From the NCBI RefSeq assembly GCF_004119445.1, contig NZ_QICI01000016.1, positions 1 through 35,281 on the forward strand: DNA of 35,281 bases, in the 5' to 3' direction. This document shows positions 1 through 9,508 of the stretch, piece by piece (the first letter of the stretch is position 1; every line of letters starts with the position of its first letter). Under the pieces are notes generated by a model. It had not been told where the DNA came from, did no database searches, and saw only the letters and a list, made by a program, of their open reading frames with translations. This DNA is from Chryseobacterium sp. CH21 (GTDB lineage: Bacteria; Bacteroidota; Bacteroidia; Flavobacteriales; Weeksellaceae). Made by a program: the position numbers and the translations under genes.

Positions 1-101
1 CTTTGGCGCTTAATGATTCACCCTGTTTCTTGTGGATTAATTAATACTATAAAGTTAATTTACGTAATTCAAAAAACTTTATAATACAAACTAAAGGGCG
101 C
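1..101. repeat. left arm of 101-bp perfect inverted repeat shared with the contig end
   Basis: Bases 1-101 are the exact reverse complement of 35179-35279. Identity stops directly after the GGGCGC at 96-101. No reading frame is evident. The element is AT-rich and runs straight into the first copy of the structured repeat that starts at about 96. The likely reading is a dispersed repeat at which an assembly broke. A terminal inverted repeat of a mobile element is less likely because the interior is housekeeping DNA with no recombinase. Confidence 0.9.
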
Positions 102-310
102 TAAATATATAATACAGACTGCTTTTAAGACGCGAGGATTTTATCTCCGATAAAATTGATAACTGTATATTTTAAACATTATATAAACTTAAACCATTAA
201 GAGAAATTAAATGATTAAGAATAGTAAGATGAAACGTAACCTTTTCTAAAACATCTTCGATGTTTTCTTAACTTTCCTTCACAACTTCAATGAACTTAAT
301 GGTTCAGAAA
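96..310. repeat. structured intergenic repeat, copy 1
   Basis: This unit recurs at 364-582, a period of 268 bp, with most bases conserved. It contains a perfect hairpin ATTTTATC-tcc-GATAAAAT (138-156), a second perfect hairpin AAAACATC-ttc-GATGTTTT (248-266), and an outer inverted repeat AACCATTAAG (192-201) / CTTAATGGTT (295-304) that encloses the second hairpin. I see no coding capacity. It looks like a non-autonomous palindromic element (REP/MITE-like) of the kind scattered between genes in Chryseobacterium; that assignment is inference. Confidence 0.8.
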
Positions 311-363
311 TAATAGGAAAGACTTTGCGATTCTCCAACAAAATGTATATTTCAAATACGCAA

Positions 364-582
364 GGGCGCTAAGAATATATAAATACAGACTGCTTTTAAG
401 GCGCTAGGATTTTATCTCCGATAAAATTGATAACTGCATATTTTAAACATTATATAAACTTAAACCATTAAGGAAAATTAAATAATTAAGAATAGTAAGA
501 TGAAGCGCTAGGCTTTCTAAAAATATCTTTGATGTTTTCTTAATTTTTCCTCACCTCTTCAATTTACTTAAAGGTTCAAAAA
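364..582. repeat. structured intergenic repeat, copy 2
   Basis: Second copy of the 96-310 unit. The first hairpin is identical (409-427). The second (520-538) has one change in its 5' arm (AAAATATC against GATGTTTT) that turns a C-G pair into a wobble-compatible pair, so an RNA fold would be kept. The outer arms are AACCATTAAG (463-472) and CTTAAAGGTT (567-576), with one mismatch. Together 1-659 holds only repeats and the trxB terminator, and no gene. Confidence 0.8.
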
Positions 583-608
583 CAATTTTTAAAACATATC
601 TCAGTAAC

Positions 609-634
609 AAAAAAAGCGCACCCATAGGGTACGC
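609..634 (-). terminator. intrinsic terminator of trxB
   Basis: GCGCACCC (616-623) pairs with GGGTACGC (627-634) around a 3-base loop, with one G-T pair. On the minus strand it is followed by a T run (609-615). It lies 25 bases after the trxB stop codon. Confidence 0.85.
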
Positions 635-659
635 TTTGTATTGTATAAGTTGAATACGA

Positions 660-1601
660 TTAGTGTAATTCAGCTAGGTATTTTTCTGCATCCATTGCGG
701 CCATACATCCACTTCCTGCTGCTGTAATAGCCTGTCTGTAGATATGATCCTGAACATCTCCCGCAGCAAATACACCTGGAAGATTTGTTCTTGAAGAACC
801 TTTCTCAGTAACGATATATCCATTTTCATCAAGATCTACCTGACCAACGAAGATATCTGTATTCGGTTTGTGACCAATGGCAATAAAGATCCCTTCCACA
901 TCCACTGTAGATTTCTCCTGAGTCTGGTTATTGATGATTACTGCTCTTTCTACCAGACTGTTTTCTCCTTCAATCCCAATTAATTCATGGTGAAATTTAA
1001 CTTCAATATTCGGAGTGCTTTCCACTCTGTGAACCATTGCTTTTGAAGCTCTGAAAACATCTTTTCTTACCAATAAAGTTACTTTTTTACAAAGTTTTGC
1101 AAGGTAAGTAGCCTCTTCTGCAGCTGTATCTCCCGCTCCTACTACTACAACGTCTTTTCCTCTGTAGAAGAACCCGTCACACGTAGCACAAGCAGAAACA
1201 CCACCTCCTGCATATTTTTTCTCATCATCAAGACCTAGATATTTTGCTGTAGCTCCTGTAGAGATAATAACTGTTTTGGCAAGGATTTCTTTGTTTCCTG
1301 CATATAATTTGTGAACACCGCCAACTTCTTTAGAGAATTCAGCTTTAGTGATCATTTCGTAATGAACTTTGGTTTCAAATCTTTCTGCCTGTTTTTGCAG
1401 ATCCATCATCATTTCAGGACCTGTAATCCCGGCTGGATACCCTGGAAAGTTATCAACTTCTGTAGTGGTTGTTAATTGTCCGCCCGGCTCCAAACCTGTA
1501 TATAATTCAGGTTTCAAGTCTGCTCTTGCGGCATAGATAGCAGCGGTGAAGCCAGAAGGCCCAGATCCAACGATCACACAATCTAAAATGTTTTGCTCCA
1601 T
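660..1601 (-). CDS. trxB: thioredoxin reductase (NADPH)
   Basis: A 313-residue flavoprotein that passes electrons from NADPH through FAD to thioredoxin in the cytoplasm. An FAD-binding Rossmann motif GSGPSG is at 12-17, the redox-active CATC disulfide at 138-141 is followed by the usual DG, and the NADPH-binding motif GAGDTAAEEA starts at 155. The C-terminal FAD motif GVFAAGDVQD is present. The length matches bacterial low-molecular-weight TrxR. The ATG at 1601 gives a start right before the FAD motif, as usual. It is a single-gene unit with its own terminator at 609-634, and the next gene upstream (holA) is about 280 bases away on the same strand. No thioredoxin gene is in the window. The identification is secure. 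Confidence 0.97.
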   Translation of the reverse strand: MEQNILDCVIVGSGPSGFTAAIYAARADLKPELYTGLEPGGQLTTTTEVDNFPGYPAGITGPEMMMDLQKQAERFETKVHYEMITKAEFSKEVGGVHKLYAGNKEILAKTVIISTGATAKYLGLDDEKKYAGGGVSACATCDGFFYRGKDVVVVGAGDTAAEEATYLAKLCKKVTLLVRKDVFRASKAMVHRVESTPNIEVKFHHELIGIEGENSLVERAVIINNQTQEKSTVDVEGIFIAIGHKPNTDIFVGQVDLDENGYIVTEKGSSRTNLPGVFAAGDVQDHIYRQAITAAGSGCMAAMDAEKYLAELH

Positions 1602-1734
1602 AATTTACTTTGTTCGAAAAGATTTAATTTGAATTAAGACTGCTAATTTCGGAATTTTTAATTTCTCCTTAAAGTTATTTTAATGATACTTGTCAATATC
1701 TGATATGTTGAATTTCGATGGTGATTGCTTTGGG

Positions 1735-1880
1735 GTGAGTTTCAGGGTTCGAATTCCGGGATTCGGGGTGCGAGTTATTATCTTATAGGTTTCGGGTTCT
1801 GAGATTTGGTTCGGTATAAAAAATTAAAACTTTTCCATTTAAACCCTCGAATCACGCATCTCACTATCTCGCGTCTCGCC
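1735..1880. repeat. G-rich/C-rich degenerate intergenic repeat
   Basis: Between trxB and holA a tract with repeated 'gggttcg', 'gattcggggtgcgag' and 'cgggttc' words (about 1735-1815) is followed by a complementary-looking C-rich tract with 'ctcgaatcacgcatctc' and 'tctcgcgtctcgcctca' (about 1843-1878). The two parts could fold on each other imperfectly. This word style is unlike the surrounding AT-rich DNA. No gene is evident in 1602-1880. Confidence 0.45.
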
Positions 1881-2918
1881 TCACACCTTCATCTTAATCT
1901 TATCTACATTGATAATCTTGTACACCAGTTCTCTGATTAATTCGGCTTCCCCCATATTGACGGCTCCAAGTCCTTTTCCTTTCATATCGAATTCGCGTAG
2001 AATAGAAATGACTCTTGTTGCATGTTTTAAAGGATAAAGTCTTGCACTTTCCGCATAATCTTTGATAAAATAAGGATTTACCCCCATCTGTGACGCAATA
2101 GCCTGTGGAGACTGCCCCGCCATGGTCTGATAGATAATAACGTTTGAGAAGTAATTGTAAAGGCTTGCCAGCATCATGACGAAAGGATTATTCTTCGGGT
2201 TTTTCCCCATAAAATGGGCTATTTTAAAGGCTGTATTAGCATTTTTAGTTCCTAACGCTTTTTGAAGTTCAAAAATATTGTACTCCTTGCTGATACCGAT
2301 GTGGTTTTCAACGATTGTTCCGTCAAGAATATCGCCTTCTTTAAGGATGATTTTTAATTTGTTCAGCTCATTCGCAATTCTTGACAAATCATTACCCAGA
2401 TATTCTGCCAGAAGATGAGAAATATTCGGGGCTGTATTGATTTTAAGCTTTGCACACTCATCTGAAATCCATTTAGGAAGGTTATTTTCCTTTACAGATT
2501 CACTCAGGAAAAGAGCTTTGGCTTTATCCAATGCTTTGGCTGCCTTTTTCCGGCTGTCCAGTTTCTTGTGCTTATGAGCGAAAACCAAAACCGTAGAAGG
2601 AACAGGGTTCTCTACATAAGATTCCAGAATTCTGTTTTCCTCTTCATTGAGTTTTAAATCCTGAGCTTCTTTCACAATAATCACCTGCTTATCTCCCATC
2701 ATCGGAAACTGCCTTGCCAAAGAAAGAACTTCCTGATAAGACGTGTCTTTTCCGTAGGTAACCGTTTGGTTGAAAGCTTTTTCATCCTCTTCCAAAAAGT
2801 TGTGTTCAAGGGCTTTTACAGCGAGATCAATAAAGTAGGCTTCTTCTCCGTGGAAAAAATAAATAGGTAAAACTTCTTTATTTTTAATATTTTTGAGGAT
2901 TAAATCTAATTCTTTCAT
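1881..2918 (-). CDS. holA: DNA polymerase III subunit delta (clamp-loader wrench)
   Basis: A 345-residue protein of the HolA family, which opens the beta sliding clamp as part of the DNA polymerase III clamp loader. The N-terminal segment IYFFHGEEAYFIDLAVKALE (from about residue 19) is the typical start of the delta AAA+-like domain, and a mid region with DLSRIANELNKL matches the delta lid/domain-II signature. As usual for delta, there is no functional Walker A motif. The length agrees with the family. Its start codon at 2918 lies only 7 bases from the start codon of a divergent nuclease-like gene (2926), so its promoter must lie inside that gene. Confidence 0.93.
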   Translation of the reverse strand: MKELDLILKNIKNKEVLPIYFFHGEEAYFIDLAVKALEHNFLEEDEKAFNQTVTYGKDTSYQEVLSLARQFPMMGDKQVIIVKEAQDLKLNEEENRILESYVENPVPSTVLVFAHKHKKLDSRKKAAKALDKAKALFLSESVKENNLPKWISDECAKLKINTAPNISHLLAEYLGNDLSRIANELNKLKIILKEGDILDGTIVENHIGISKEYNIFELQKALGTKNANTAFKIAHFMGKNPKNNPFVMMLASLYNYFSNVIIYQTMAGQSPQAIASQMGVNPYFIKDYAESARLYPLKHATRVISILREFDMKGKGLGAVNMGEAELIRELVYKIINVDKIKMKV

Positions 2919-2925
2919 CTTATTA

Positions 2926-3402
<477 letters not shown>

Positions 3403-3458
3403 AAACCCTGCTGTCAACTCTTTACAACGAATAGCAGCAATTCACAACAATATTAATT

Positions 3459-4070
3459 ATGAAAATAAAAAACATCATATTCGATTTCGGAGGTGTGCTT
3501 ATGGACTGGAATCCGAGATATTATTTCAAGGACTATTTTAATGATAATGAAAAAATGGAATACTTCCTTGAAAATATTGTTCAGGATGAATGGAATATTG
3601 AACAGGACAGAGGAAGAAGCCTTGCTGAAGGAACAGACATTCAGGTAAAGAAATTCCCGGAATGGGAAAAAGAAATCCGTGCTTTCTATGACAACTGGAC
3701 GGTAATGCTGAAAAGCGATATTCCACAGAATGTAGACGTTCTAAGAAAGCTTAAAAATACAGATTATCAACTATTTGGATTAACCAACTGGTCTGCAGAA
3801 ACATTCCCTTACGCATTAGAAAACTATGACTTTTTTCAAATATTCGAAGGTAAAATTGTAGTTTCCGGAACAGAAAAACTGATCAAGCCTGATCCTAAAA
3901 TCTGGCATGTGCTGCTGGAAAGGTATAACATCAAAGCTGAAGAATCGGTTTTCATTGATGATAATACAAAGAATATTGAAATGGCAAAATCATTGGGGTT
4001 CACTACTATTCAGGTTTCTCCGGATACGGATTTAACAAAAGAATTAAAGAAATTCGGAATTGAAGTTTAG
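3459..4070 (+). CDS. HAD-superfamily hydrolase (YihX-like phosphatase)
   Basis: A 203-residue haloacid-dehalogenase-type hydrolase, probably a cytoplasmic phosphatase for a small phosphorylated metabolite. Motif I is IIFDFGGVLMDW with nucleophile Asp9. The usual second Asp (D+2) is Gly, as also seen in the YihX / glucose-1-phosphatase-like group. Motif II is LFGLTNWS, motif III Lys lies in KLIKPDPKIW, and motif IV is FIDDNTKNIEMAKSLG. The cap is helical (subfamily IA). No substrate can be assigned from sequence. It is monocistronic or weakly linked to the next gene 66 bases downstream, and the TAAA microsatellite lies just upstream. Confidence 0.88.
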   Translation: MKIKNIIFDFGGVLMDWNPRYYFKDYFNDNEKMEYFLENIVQDEWNIEQDRGRSLAEGTDIQVKKFPEWEKEIRAFYDNWTVMLKSDIPQNVDVLRKLKNTDYQLFGLTNWSAETFPYALENYDFFQIFEGKIVVSGTEKLIKPDPKIWHVLLERYNIKAEESVFIDDNTKNIEMAKSLGFTTIQVSPDTDLTKELKKFGIEV

Positions 4071-4136
4071 CTTTTTTAAATATTTCCTTACTTTTAGTAC
4101 TGTTTTTACAATCTGTTAATTCACAAACAATTAATT

Positions 4137-4880
4137 ATGATACGCTCTATCTTATTAACCACAATGATTATGGCTTCGGGAACTCTTTTCAGTCAAAAAC
4201 TTAAAACCGTATCTTATCAGGACGGTTCACAGAAACTGAATGGTCTTATTACTTCCAATGCAGGGAAAAAACTTCCTGGAGTATTGATCCTTCCAGCCTG
4301 GAAAGGCATTGATGAAGAAGCTAAAACAGCTGCTATTGAACTTGAAAAGCAAGGGTACATTGCCTTTATCGCAGACATTTATGGTGAAGGAAAAATTCCG
4401 GCTGACAATGAATCTGCATCGAAGAGTTCAGGATATTATAAACAGAATTATCAGGAATACCAGAAAAGAATTTCGCTGGCCTTGGAACAGCTGAAGAAAA
4501 ATGGAGCAATTTCTGACAAAGTAGCTGTTATTGGCTACTGTTTCGGTGGTACTGGTGCATTAGAATCAGCGAGAGGTCATCTGCCTGTTGCAGGAGTTGT
4601 TTCTATCCATGGAAGTCTTGCGAGAGATCAGAGCAGAAAAAATGAAGCTTTATCTGCTAAAATCCTTGTTGAAAATCCGGCAGATGATAAAAGTGTGACT
4701 CCTGATGACTACAACAACCTCATCAAAGAAATGAATGAAGGAAATGCCGACTGGCAGATCATCACCTATGCTCATTCTAAACATACATTCACAGATCCGA
4801 AATCACCGGATTACAATGCAACAATGGCCAAAAGAGCCTGGAACCATACACTCCTATTCTTGAAAGAACTTTTGAAATAA
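4137..4880 (+). CDS. secreted dienelactone hydrolase family protein
   Basis: A 247-residue alpha/beta hydrolase of the dienelactone hydrolase family. A signal peptide (about residues 1-20, ending LFSQ) indicates export. The nucleophile elbow GYCFGG has Cys135, and a candidate Asp (183/184 in NPADDKSV) and His216 (HSKHTF) complete the Cys-Asp-His triad known for the family. Length and order match. The physiological substrate is unknown; the family name does not prove dienelactone degradation and no aromatic-degradation genes are nearby. A strong bidirectional terminator follows at 4888-4920. Confidence 0.88.
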   Translation: MIRSILLTTMIMASGTLFSQKLKTVSYQDGSQKLNGLITSNAGKKLPGVLILPAWKGIDEEAKTAAIELEKQGYIAFIADIYGEGKIPADNESASKSSGYYKQNYQEYQKRISLALEQLKKNGAISDKVAVIGYCFGGTGALESARGHLPVAGVVSIHGSLARDQSRKNEALSAKILVENPADDKSVTPDDYNNLIKEMNEGNADWQIITYAHSKHTFTDPKSPDYNATMAKRAWNHTLLFLKELLK

Positions 4881-4887
4881 ACATAAA

Positions 4888-4920
4888 AAAGGCAAATTCA
4901 ATACTTCTGAATTTGCCTTT
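4888..4920. terminator. bidirectional intrinsic terminator
   Basis: A perfect 13-bp stem AAAGGCAAATTCA (4888-4900) / TGAATTTGCCTTT (4908-4920) with a 7-base loop. It has T runs on both strands and sits between the convergent hydrolase and lipoprotein genes. Confidence 0.93.
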
Positions 4921-4940
4921 TTGTTTTATATTTTTTAAGC

Positions 4941-5324
4941 TTATTCTGGTTTAGCTTGCAGTTCCACATCATATTTTTTTGGAGAATATTTGGTCAGAGA
5001 GCCTGTAGCAGCATCAATTCCCACCCCTATTGCACCTCCAAAAATAATATTCAGTAACGTTACGGCATTAAAAGTTTTTGTCAGTTTTACTTCTTTCTTC
5101 TCAAATCCTTCTTTTTCAAATGCAACCATCTGCTTACCTAAACCTCTTGGAATTTTAGTTGTACACGGTGTTGTACATTTTTCTATGCCTTTGTGAAATA
5201 CTTTTGCTCCTTCAGGGTTTGAAGAAAAAGCTATTGAATCTTGAGTTCCGGTAAAAATACTAGCACATGAAGTGGTAGAAAGCGTAATTCCCAGCATAAG
5301 TACAATTGATAATCTGTTTTTCAT
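4941..5324 (-). CDS. PEGA-domain lipoprotein
   Basis: A 127-residue predicted lipoprotein. The signal peptide ends in TTSC, so Cys20 would be lipidated. The following segment SNPEGAKVFHKGIEKCTTPCTTKIPRG is a PEGA-type beta domain with two cysteines that could form a disulfide. A hydrophobic glycine-rich stretch (LLNIIFGGAIGVGIDAATG) near the C terminus resembles the one-helix tail found in similar small envelope proteins. The protein is likely at the outer membrane or cell surface. Function is unknown; PEGA domains are usually structural modules. It converges on the terminator at 4888-4920. Confidence 0.78.
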   Translation of the reverse strand: MKNRLSIVLMLGITLSTTSCASIFTGTQDSIAFSSNPEGAKVFHKGIEKCTTPCTTKIPRGLGKQMVAFEKEGFEKKEVKLTKTFNAVTLLNIIFGGAIGVGIDAATGSLTKYSPKKYDVELQAKPE

Positions 5325-5446
5325 AGATTTTAGTTCATTTTTTTAAGTCCGCGAACATACAAAATAATTCAAAAACAAATGCTATCAATTGGAGTAAATA
5401 TTTCTTTAGACATAGTATTCATCGGGTTTTCAGTATTATAAATCAC

Positions 5447-5466
5447 AAAAGCGCACCAAAGTGCGC
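5447..5466 (-). terminator. intrinsic terminator after the T9SS protein gene
   Basis: GCGCAC (5451-5456) / GTGCGC (5461-5466) with a CAAA loop. On the minus strand it is followed by four Ts. It lies about 35 bases after the stop of the 5501-6400 gene. Confidence 0.8.
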
Positions 5467-5500
5467 CTTCTCATCAATATTAGTTTTTACCGGTACATAT

Positions 5501-6400
5501 TTATTTTTTTATCAACTGTAATGAACCAGAGTTTCCGTTGCTGGAACTCCAGTTGACATAATAAGTTCCTGATACTGAAGTTTGAATATCTATAGGCAGT
5601 TTAACAGCTCCAGCTTCAATATCCGTCTTATATCCATATACTGTTCTGCCTGCGATATCTGCAACGATTACAGTAATGGTTTCTCTTCCTGAAGCAGTGT
5701 ATGAAAGTTCTGATAACCCGTTGCTTGGGTTTGGATAAAGTTTCGCTTTATTCTGCCCGGATGTACTTGATTTACTAGCTGTCAGAGTCGGAGGATTACA
5801 CGGGTTAATATCACATATGTGGCAGAGAAATTTAGTACACTGAAGAAGGTAATTAGTAGTAGACTTACGGGTAAGTGTTACCCCATACCCGTAGCTTCTA
5901 TTAGGATTATTAAGGGTATTAGGTCCTCCATAATAAAATAATCCTGGGTCCATCTCAGGTGACCAGCACCCGGGAATAATGGTTGTAGCTCCATCAATTG
6001 CCATTGGAATGGGATAATATCTGCTTGTTAATCCAGGATTAGAAAATGAAACTTTAAAAGTACGTATTACAGGTGGACTTCCTATAGTTGTAAAGACATC
6101 CGGAAGTAAAAAATTCTGACTAGTAATCTGACCTGCAGGGAAATCTTTTTTTTCTACTATTGTACCTGTCTTAAACTCCAATGATACGGGAGAAGGAACA
6201 TATCCAGGAGCATTGGGTAATGGGACTGGGGATTGGTCTTCTCTCTTTACACTTACTGTTGTGCCTGAAGGATTAACGGGAACAAACTGTGCACTTAAAG
6301 CCGTACTGCAAAATAAAGCAGCAAAAATAAGAAGGTTTGTTTTTCTTCTTTTTAAAAATGAATCTGATGATCGAAAGATCTTAGTTAAAGTTTTTTTCAT
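5501..6400 (-). CDS. secreted protein with T9SS type A sorting domain
   Basis: A 299-residue protein of unknown activity. A basic N terminus and the hydrophobic stretch LLIFAALFCSTALSA form a rather long signal peptide (cleavage near residue 38). The last ~80 residues begin KLYPNPSNGLSELSYTA and continue with VIVADIAGRTVYGYKT and SGTYYVNW, the hallmark of the Por secretion (type IX) C-terminal sorting domain. The middle (about 40-215) is rich in Pro, Thr and Gly, has a cysteine cluster CTKFLCHICDINPC, and matches no family I recognise. Substrate export to the cell surface or medium is expected. Confidence 0.83.
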   Translation of the reverse strand: MKKTLTKIFRSSDSFLKRRKTNLLIFAALFCSTALSAQFVPVNPSGTTVSVKREDQSPVPLPNAPGYVPSPVSLEFKTGTIVEKKDFPAGQITSQNFLLPDVFTTIGSPPVIRTFKVSFSNPGLTSRYYPIPMAIDGATTIIPGCWSPEMDPGLFYYGGPNTLNNPNRSYGYGVTLTRKSTTNYLLQCTKFLCHICDINPCNPPTLTASKSSTSGQNKAKLYPNPSNGLSELSYTASGRETITVIVADIAGRTVYGYKTDIEAGAVKLPIDIQTSVSGTYYVNWSSSNGNSGSLQLIKK

Positions 6401-6626
6401 AAGATAATATTTTTGTGATGGCGTTCTTTCTTATCACGGGACGCCGTTACCGATAAACAGGTACAAGTTGTCTCTTTTTTAAGGAAATAAAAAGAACTAA
6501 TGAGCAAGTGAGCAGGATAAAAACCCAGGTGAGTATTTCGATCCTTTCAATGAGAAAAAGAGCTGTAAATATGACACATGTAGGTATTTCTCATTCTGGA
6601 GATTTTTTTATATTAGCCTGAAAACT

Positions 6627-9508
6627 ATGTATCATTACCTCCTCATATTATTCCTGTTATTTCAAAGTCTGCTGATGTACAGCCAGAAGCCTCAGCTTCG
6701 TCATTATAGTTTAAGTGACGGATTACCCAGCAATACCGTATACTCTATATATCAGGATAGCAAAGGGTTCATCTGGTTCTGTACCAGTTGGGGAATTTCC
6801 AGATTTGACGGACATCATTTTGAGACGATCACCAGTAATCACGGACTTCCTGATAATGAAACTTTTCAGGCATGGGAAGATTCCTGGCAAAGACTATGGG
6901 TAAGCACCTATAACGGAAGCCCTACCTACATTTATAATGGAAAAGTGTATTCTGCACAGAATGATAATCTATGCCGTCTCATGGAAAAAAAGAAAATTGG
7001 TTTTTATGATATTGTTCCAAGATGGAGTCTTTATTCTGATCAGCATACGAAATATATAATAGGTAAAAACAGCATTTCCAATCCCAAAGACAGCACAGCA
7101 CAATCTCCTTACCTACATTTTTCTGATCAGGGAATAGATTACTATGTGTCAGCAAAGAGGATCATAAGGAAGGATTATCCGGGATCAACAATCATTCATA
7201 CCTTTAAAGAAAAAGCAGTAAGAACATGTTTCTATTTCAAAGGTCATCTTTATACACGACATCTTAACACTTTATATGATATTGTATTTAAAGGAAATAA
7301 ACCGGTGGAAAAAAAATTGAAATGCCCAGCAACATCCTTGATCTTACGATAGCCAAAAATGGAAAAATATGGAGTTGTACCACAAGCGGAATTCTGGAAT
7401 ATGATCCTGATCAGACAACAGGTCAAAAACCCAAGTACATTGCTATAAAAGGTATTGTTAGCTACAGCAGTTTTATAGATCAACAAGGCAATTGCTGGTA
7501 TCCTACCAATGAAGGAGTTTATATGCAGCCTGCTAACAAAACATTGATTTATACGACTGCCGAAGGGCTTATAGATAACAATGTTTTAATAGTAAAATAT
7601 TTGCCTGGAGGAAAACTTTTGGCAGGATATAGCAACAGTGCTATTATGATAAGAGACCAAAACAGTTTCAAACCATTATATACGCTGGGTGATGGACAAT
7701 GGAACAGGCTCAAATATATTTCACCTCTTAATAATAACACATTTTTCGCCGGAACAGACAGAGGTTTATACCAATGCAGCCTGACCGGAAATCAATATAC
7801 AAAAATTCTGGAATTTTCTCAAAAATCAGCATCTATCAGAAATAACACTGTACTGATAAGTCAAACCAACAACGAAAAAAGAAATCAGCTTATTTATGAT
7901 CTTGAAGAAAAGAAATTCACCAAATTGCCGGAATTGACTACCACCACCATCGCTGCTCCGGCAACTGCTATTGATGAAAAAGGAATCTACTGGCTCGGAA
8001 CAGTGCAGGGGTTGTTTTATTATAATCCATCTTTAAAAAAATTCATTCACGATCCATCTTTAAGCAAAAACCGCATCACCTCTTTGAACTTCCTGAAAGG
8101 CAGACTTATCATCAGTACTCATTCTGATGGCGTTTTTATTCGGGATGGGCAAAAGATAATCAGGTTGAATACCACGAATGGACTCATCAGTAATATTTGC
8201 GAAAAAGCTTATGTAGATGAAAAAGAGAGATTATGGGTCAATACAGACAAAGGTTTATCAAGGATCACTTTTGATGACCGGATGCACTCCTCTATTTATC
8301 ACTTTTCGGCTGCTGACGGAGTTCCGAGCCATATGATCAATAACATTACATTCGGGGAAGGAAAAGCCTTTCTTGCTACATCGAATGGAATTATTATGAT
8401 CAATCAGGATCAGGTCAGTAAAAATCAGCCTTATAAAGTGTATTTTCTGAAAGCCGTTTTTAAAGACAGTATCGTTTATTATCCTAAAAAGATCAGTCTC
8501 AAATACAATCAGAATAATGCTCAAATCTCCTATACTGCTATTTCTTACCTGGATGAGAAAGATATTAAGTATAAGTATCTTCTGTCCGGGACAGAGAATG
8601 ACACTGTAATTACAGAAGAAAGCGCCTTAAATCTGGGAGCTTTAAAACCGGGTAATTATATTCTCAACATCTGGGCTTCCGGAAAAAATAATATATGGAA
8701 TAAAACTCCCGCCGTGCTTGCCATTGTTGTAAAGCCTCCATTCTGGGAAGAATTTTGGTTTATGGGAGGAATATTTCTATTACTGCTGATTTTAATCATC
8801 ATTATATACAGACACCGCATCAATATTATCCGTAAAAAAGAAGCTGAGAAAACCGAGAGAAAAAAGATGATCGCTGAACTGGAAATGCAGGCGCTCCGTG
8901 CCCAGATCAACCCTCATTTTATCTTCAATGTTTTGAATGCCATCCAAAATTATTATGGTAAAGAAGACGAATTAAACGCCAATTATTATATGGCTGCTTT
9001 TTCAGATCTGATACGCAAAACACTTACCCACTCCAAAGAACACTGGAATACCATAGAAAAAGAAATGGCTATGCTGAAAACGTATATTGAACTGGAGCAG
9101 ATGCGTTTTAAAAACCATTTCACCTATGAAATTTCTGTAGAACCGGGATTAGAACAAATAAAAATTCCTACTATGCTTCTTCAAACTTATACTGAAAATT
9201 CAATCAGTCATGGATTAAGATATTTGAAAACAGGAGGAACTCTGCGAATTTCCTGCAGCACGAAAGAGGATTCCATCATATGTATTGTAGAAGACAATGG
9301 TGTGGGGTTCGAAAAAGCCCGTGAGTTTGACAGCAGACCAGATGATTATAAATCTATGGGATTGAAAATTACCGCCGGAAGAATTTCTGCCATTAATGAA
9401 CTTTACGGAACATCTATTTCTACAGAAATTACTGATAAAAAAACGACAGACCCGACAATACAGGGAACCATTGTCAGAATAACCATTAAAAACACACCTT
9501 TCCTATGA
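6627..9508 (+). pseudogene. beta-propeller LytS-type sensor histidine kinase, split by a one-base frameshift
   Basis: Two overlapping frames (6627-7352 and 7322-9508) together make one ~960-residue sensor kinase. They join if the A8 run at 7309-7316 has one more A, or if ribosomes slip -1 there; the in-frame heptamer is A_AAA_AAA. Domains in order: a signal peptide (1-20), a periplasmic two-component-regulator propeller (repeats such as YSLSDGLPSNTVYSIYQDSK), a Y_Y_Y-like beta domain, a membrane helix (about 710-730), a His_kinase domain with the phospho-acceptor motif NPHFIFN (His codon 8915-8917, about residue 764), and a HATPase_c domain with ENSISHG and DNGVGFE. It overlaps the LytTR regulator by ATGA and forms a two-component system with it. 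The signal sensed is unknown. Whether this is a true pseudogene, a sequencing error or programmed slippage is open. Confidence 0.85.

Noticed and set aside
1..660. CRISPR-like array at the left end
   Set aside because: The two repeat copies are ~215 bp with a 53-bp gap and differ from each other; there are no short regular repeats and no cas genes.
2893..2925. Upstream ATG start for the HsdR-N-like gene
   Set aside because: The extra 11 residues overlap holA coding sequence and do not belong to the recognisable domain; the ATG at 2926 is better.
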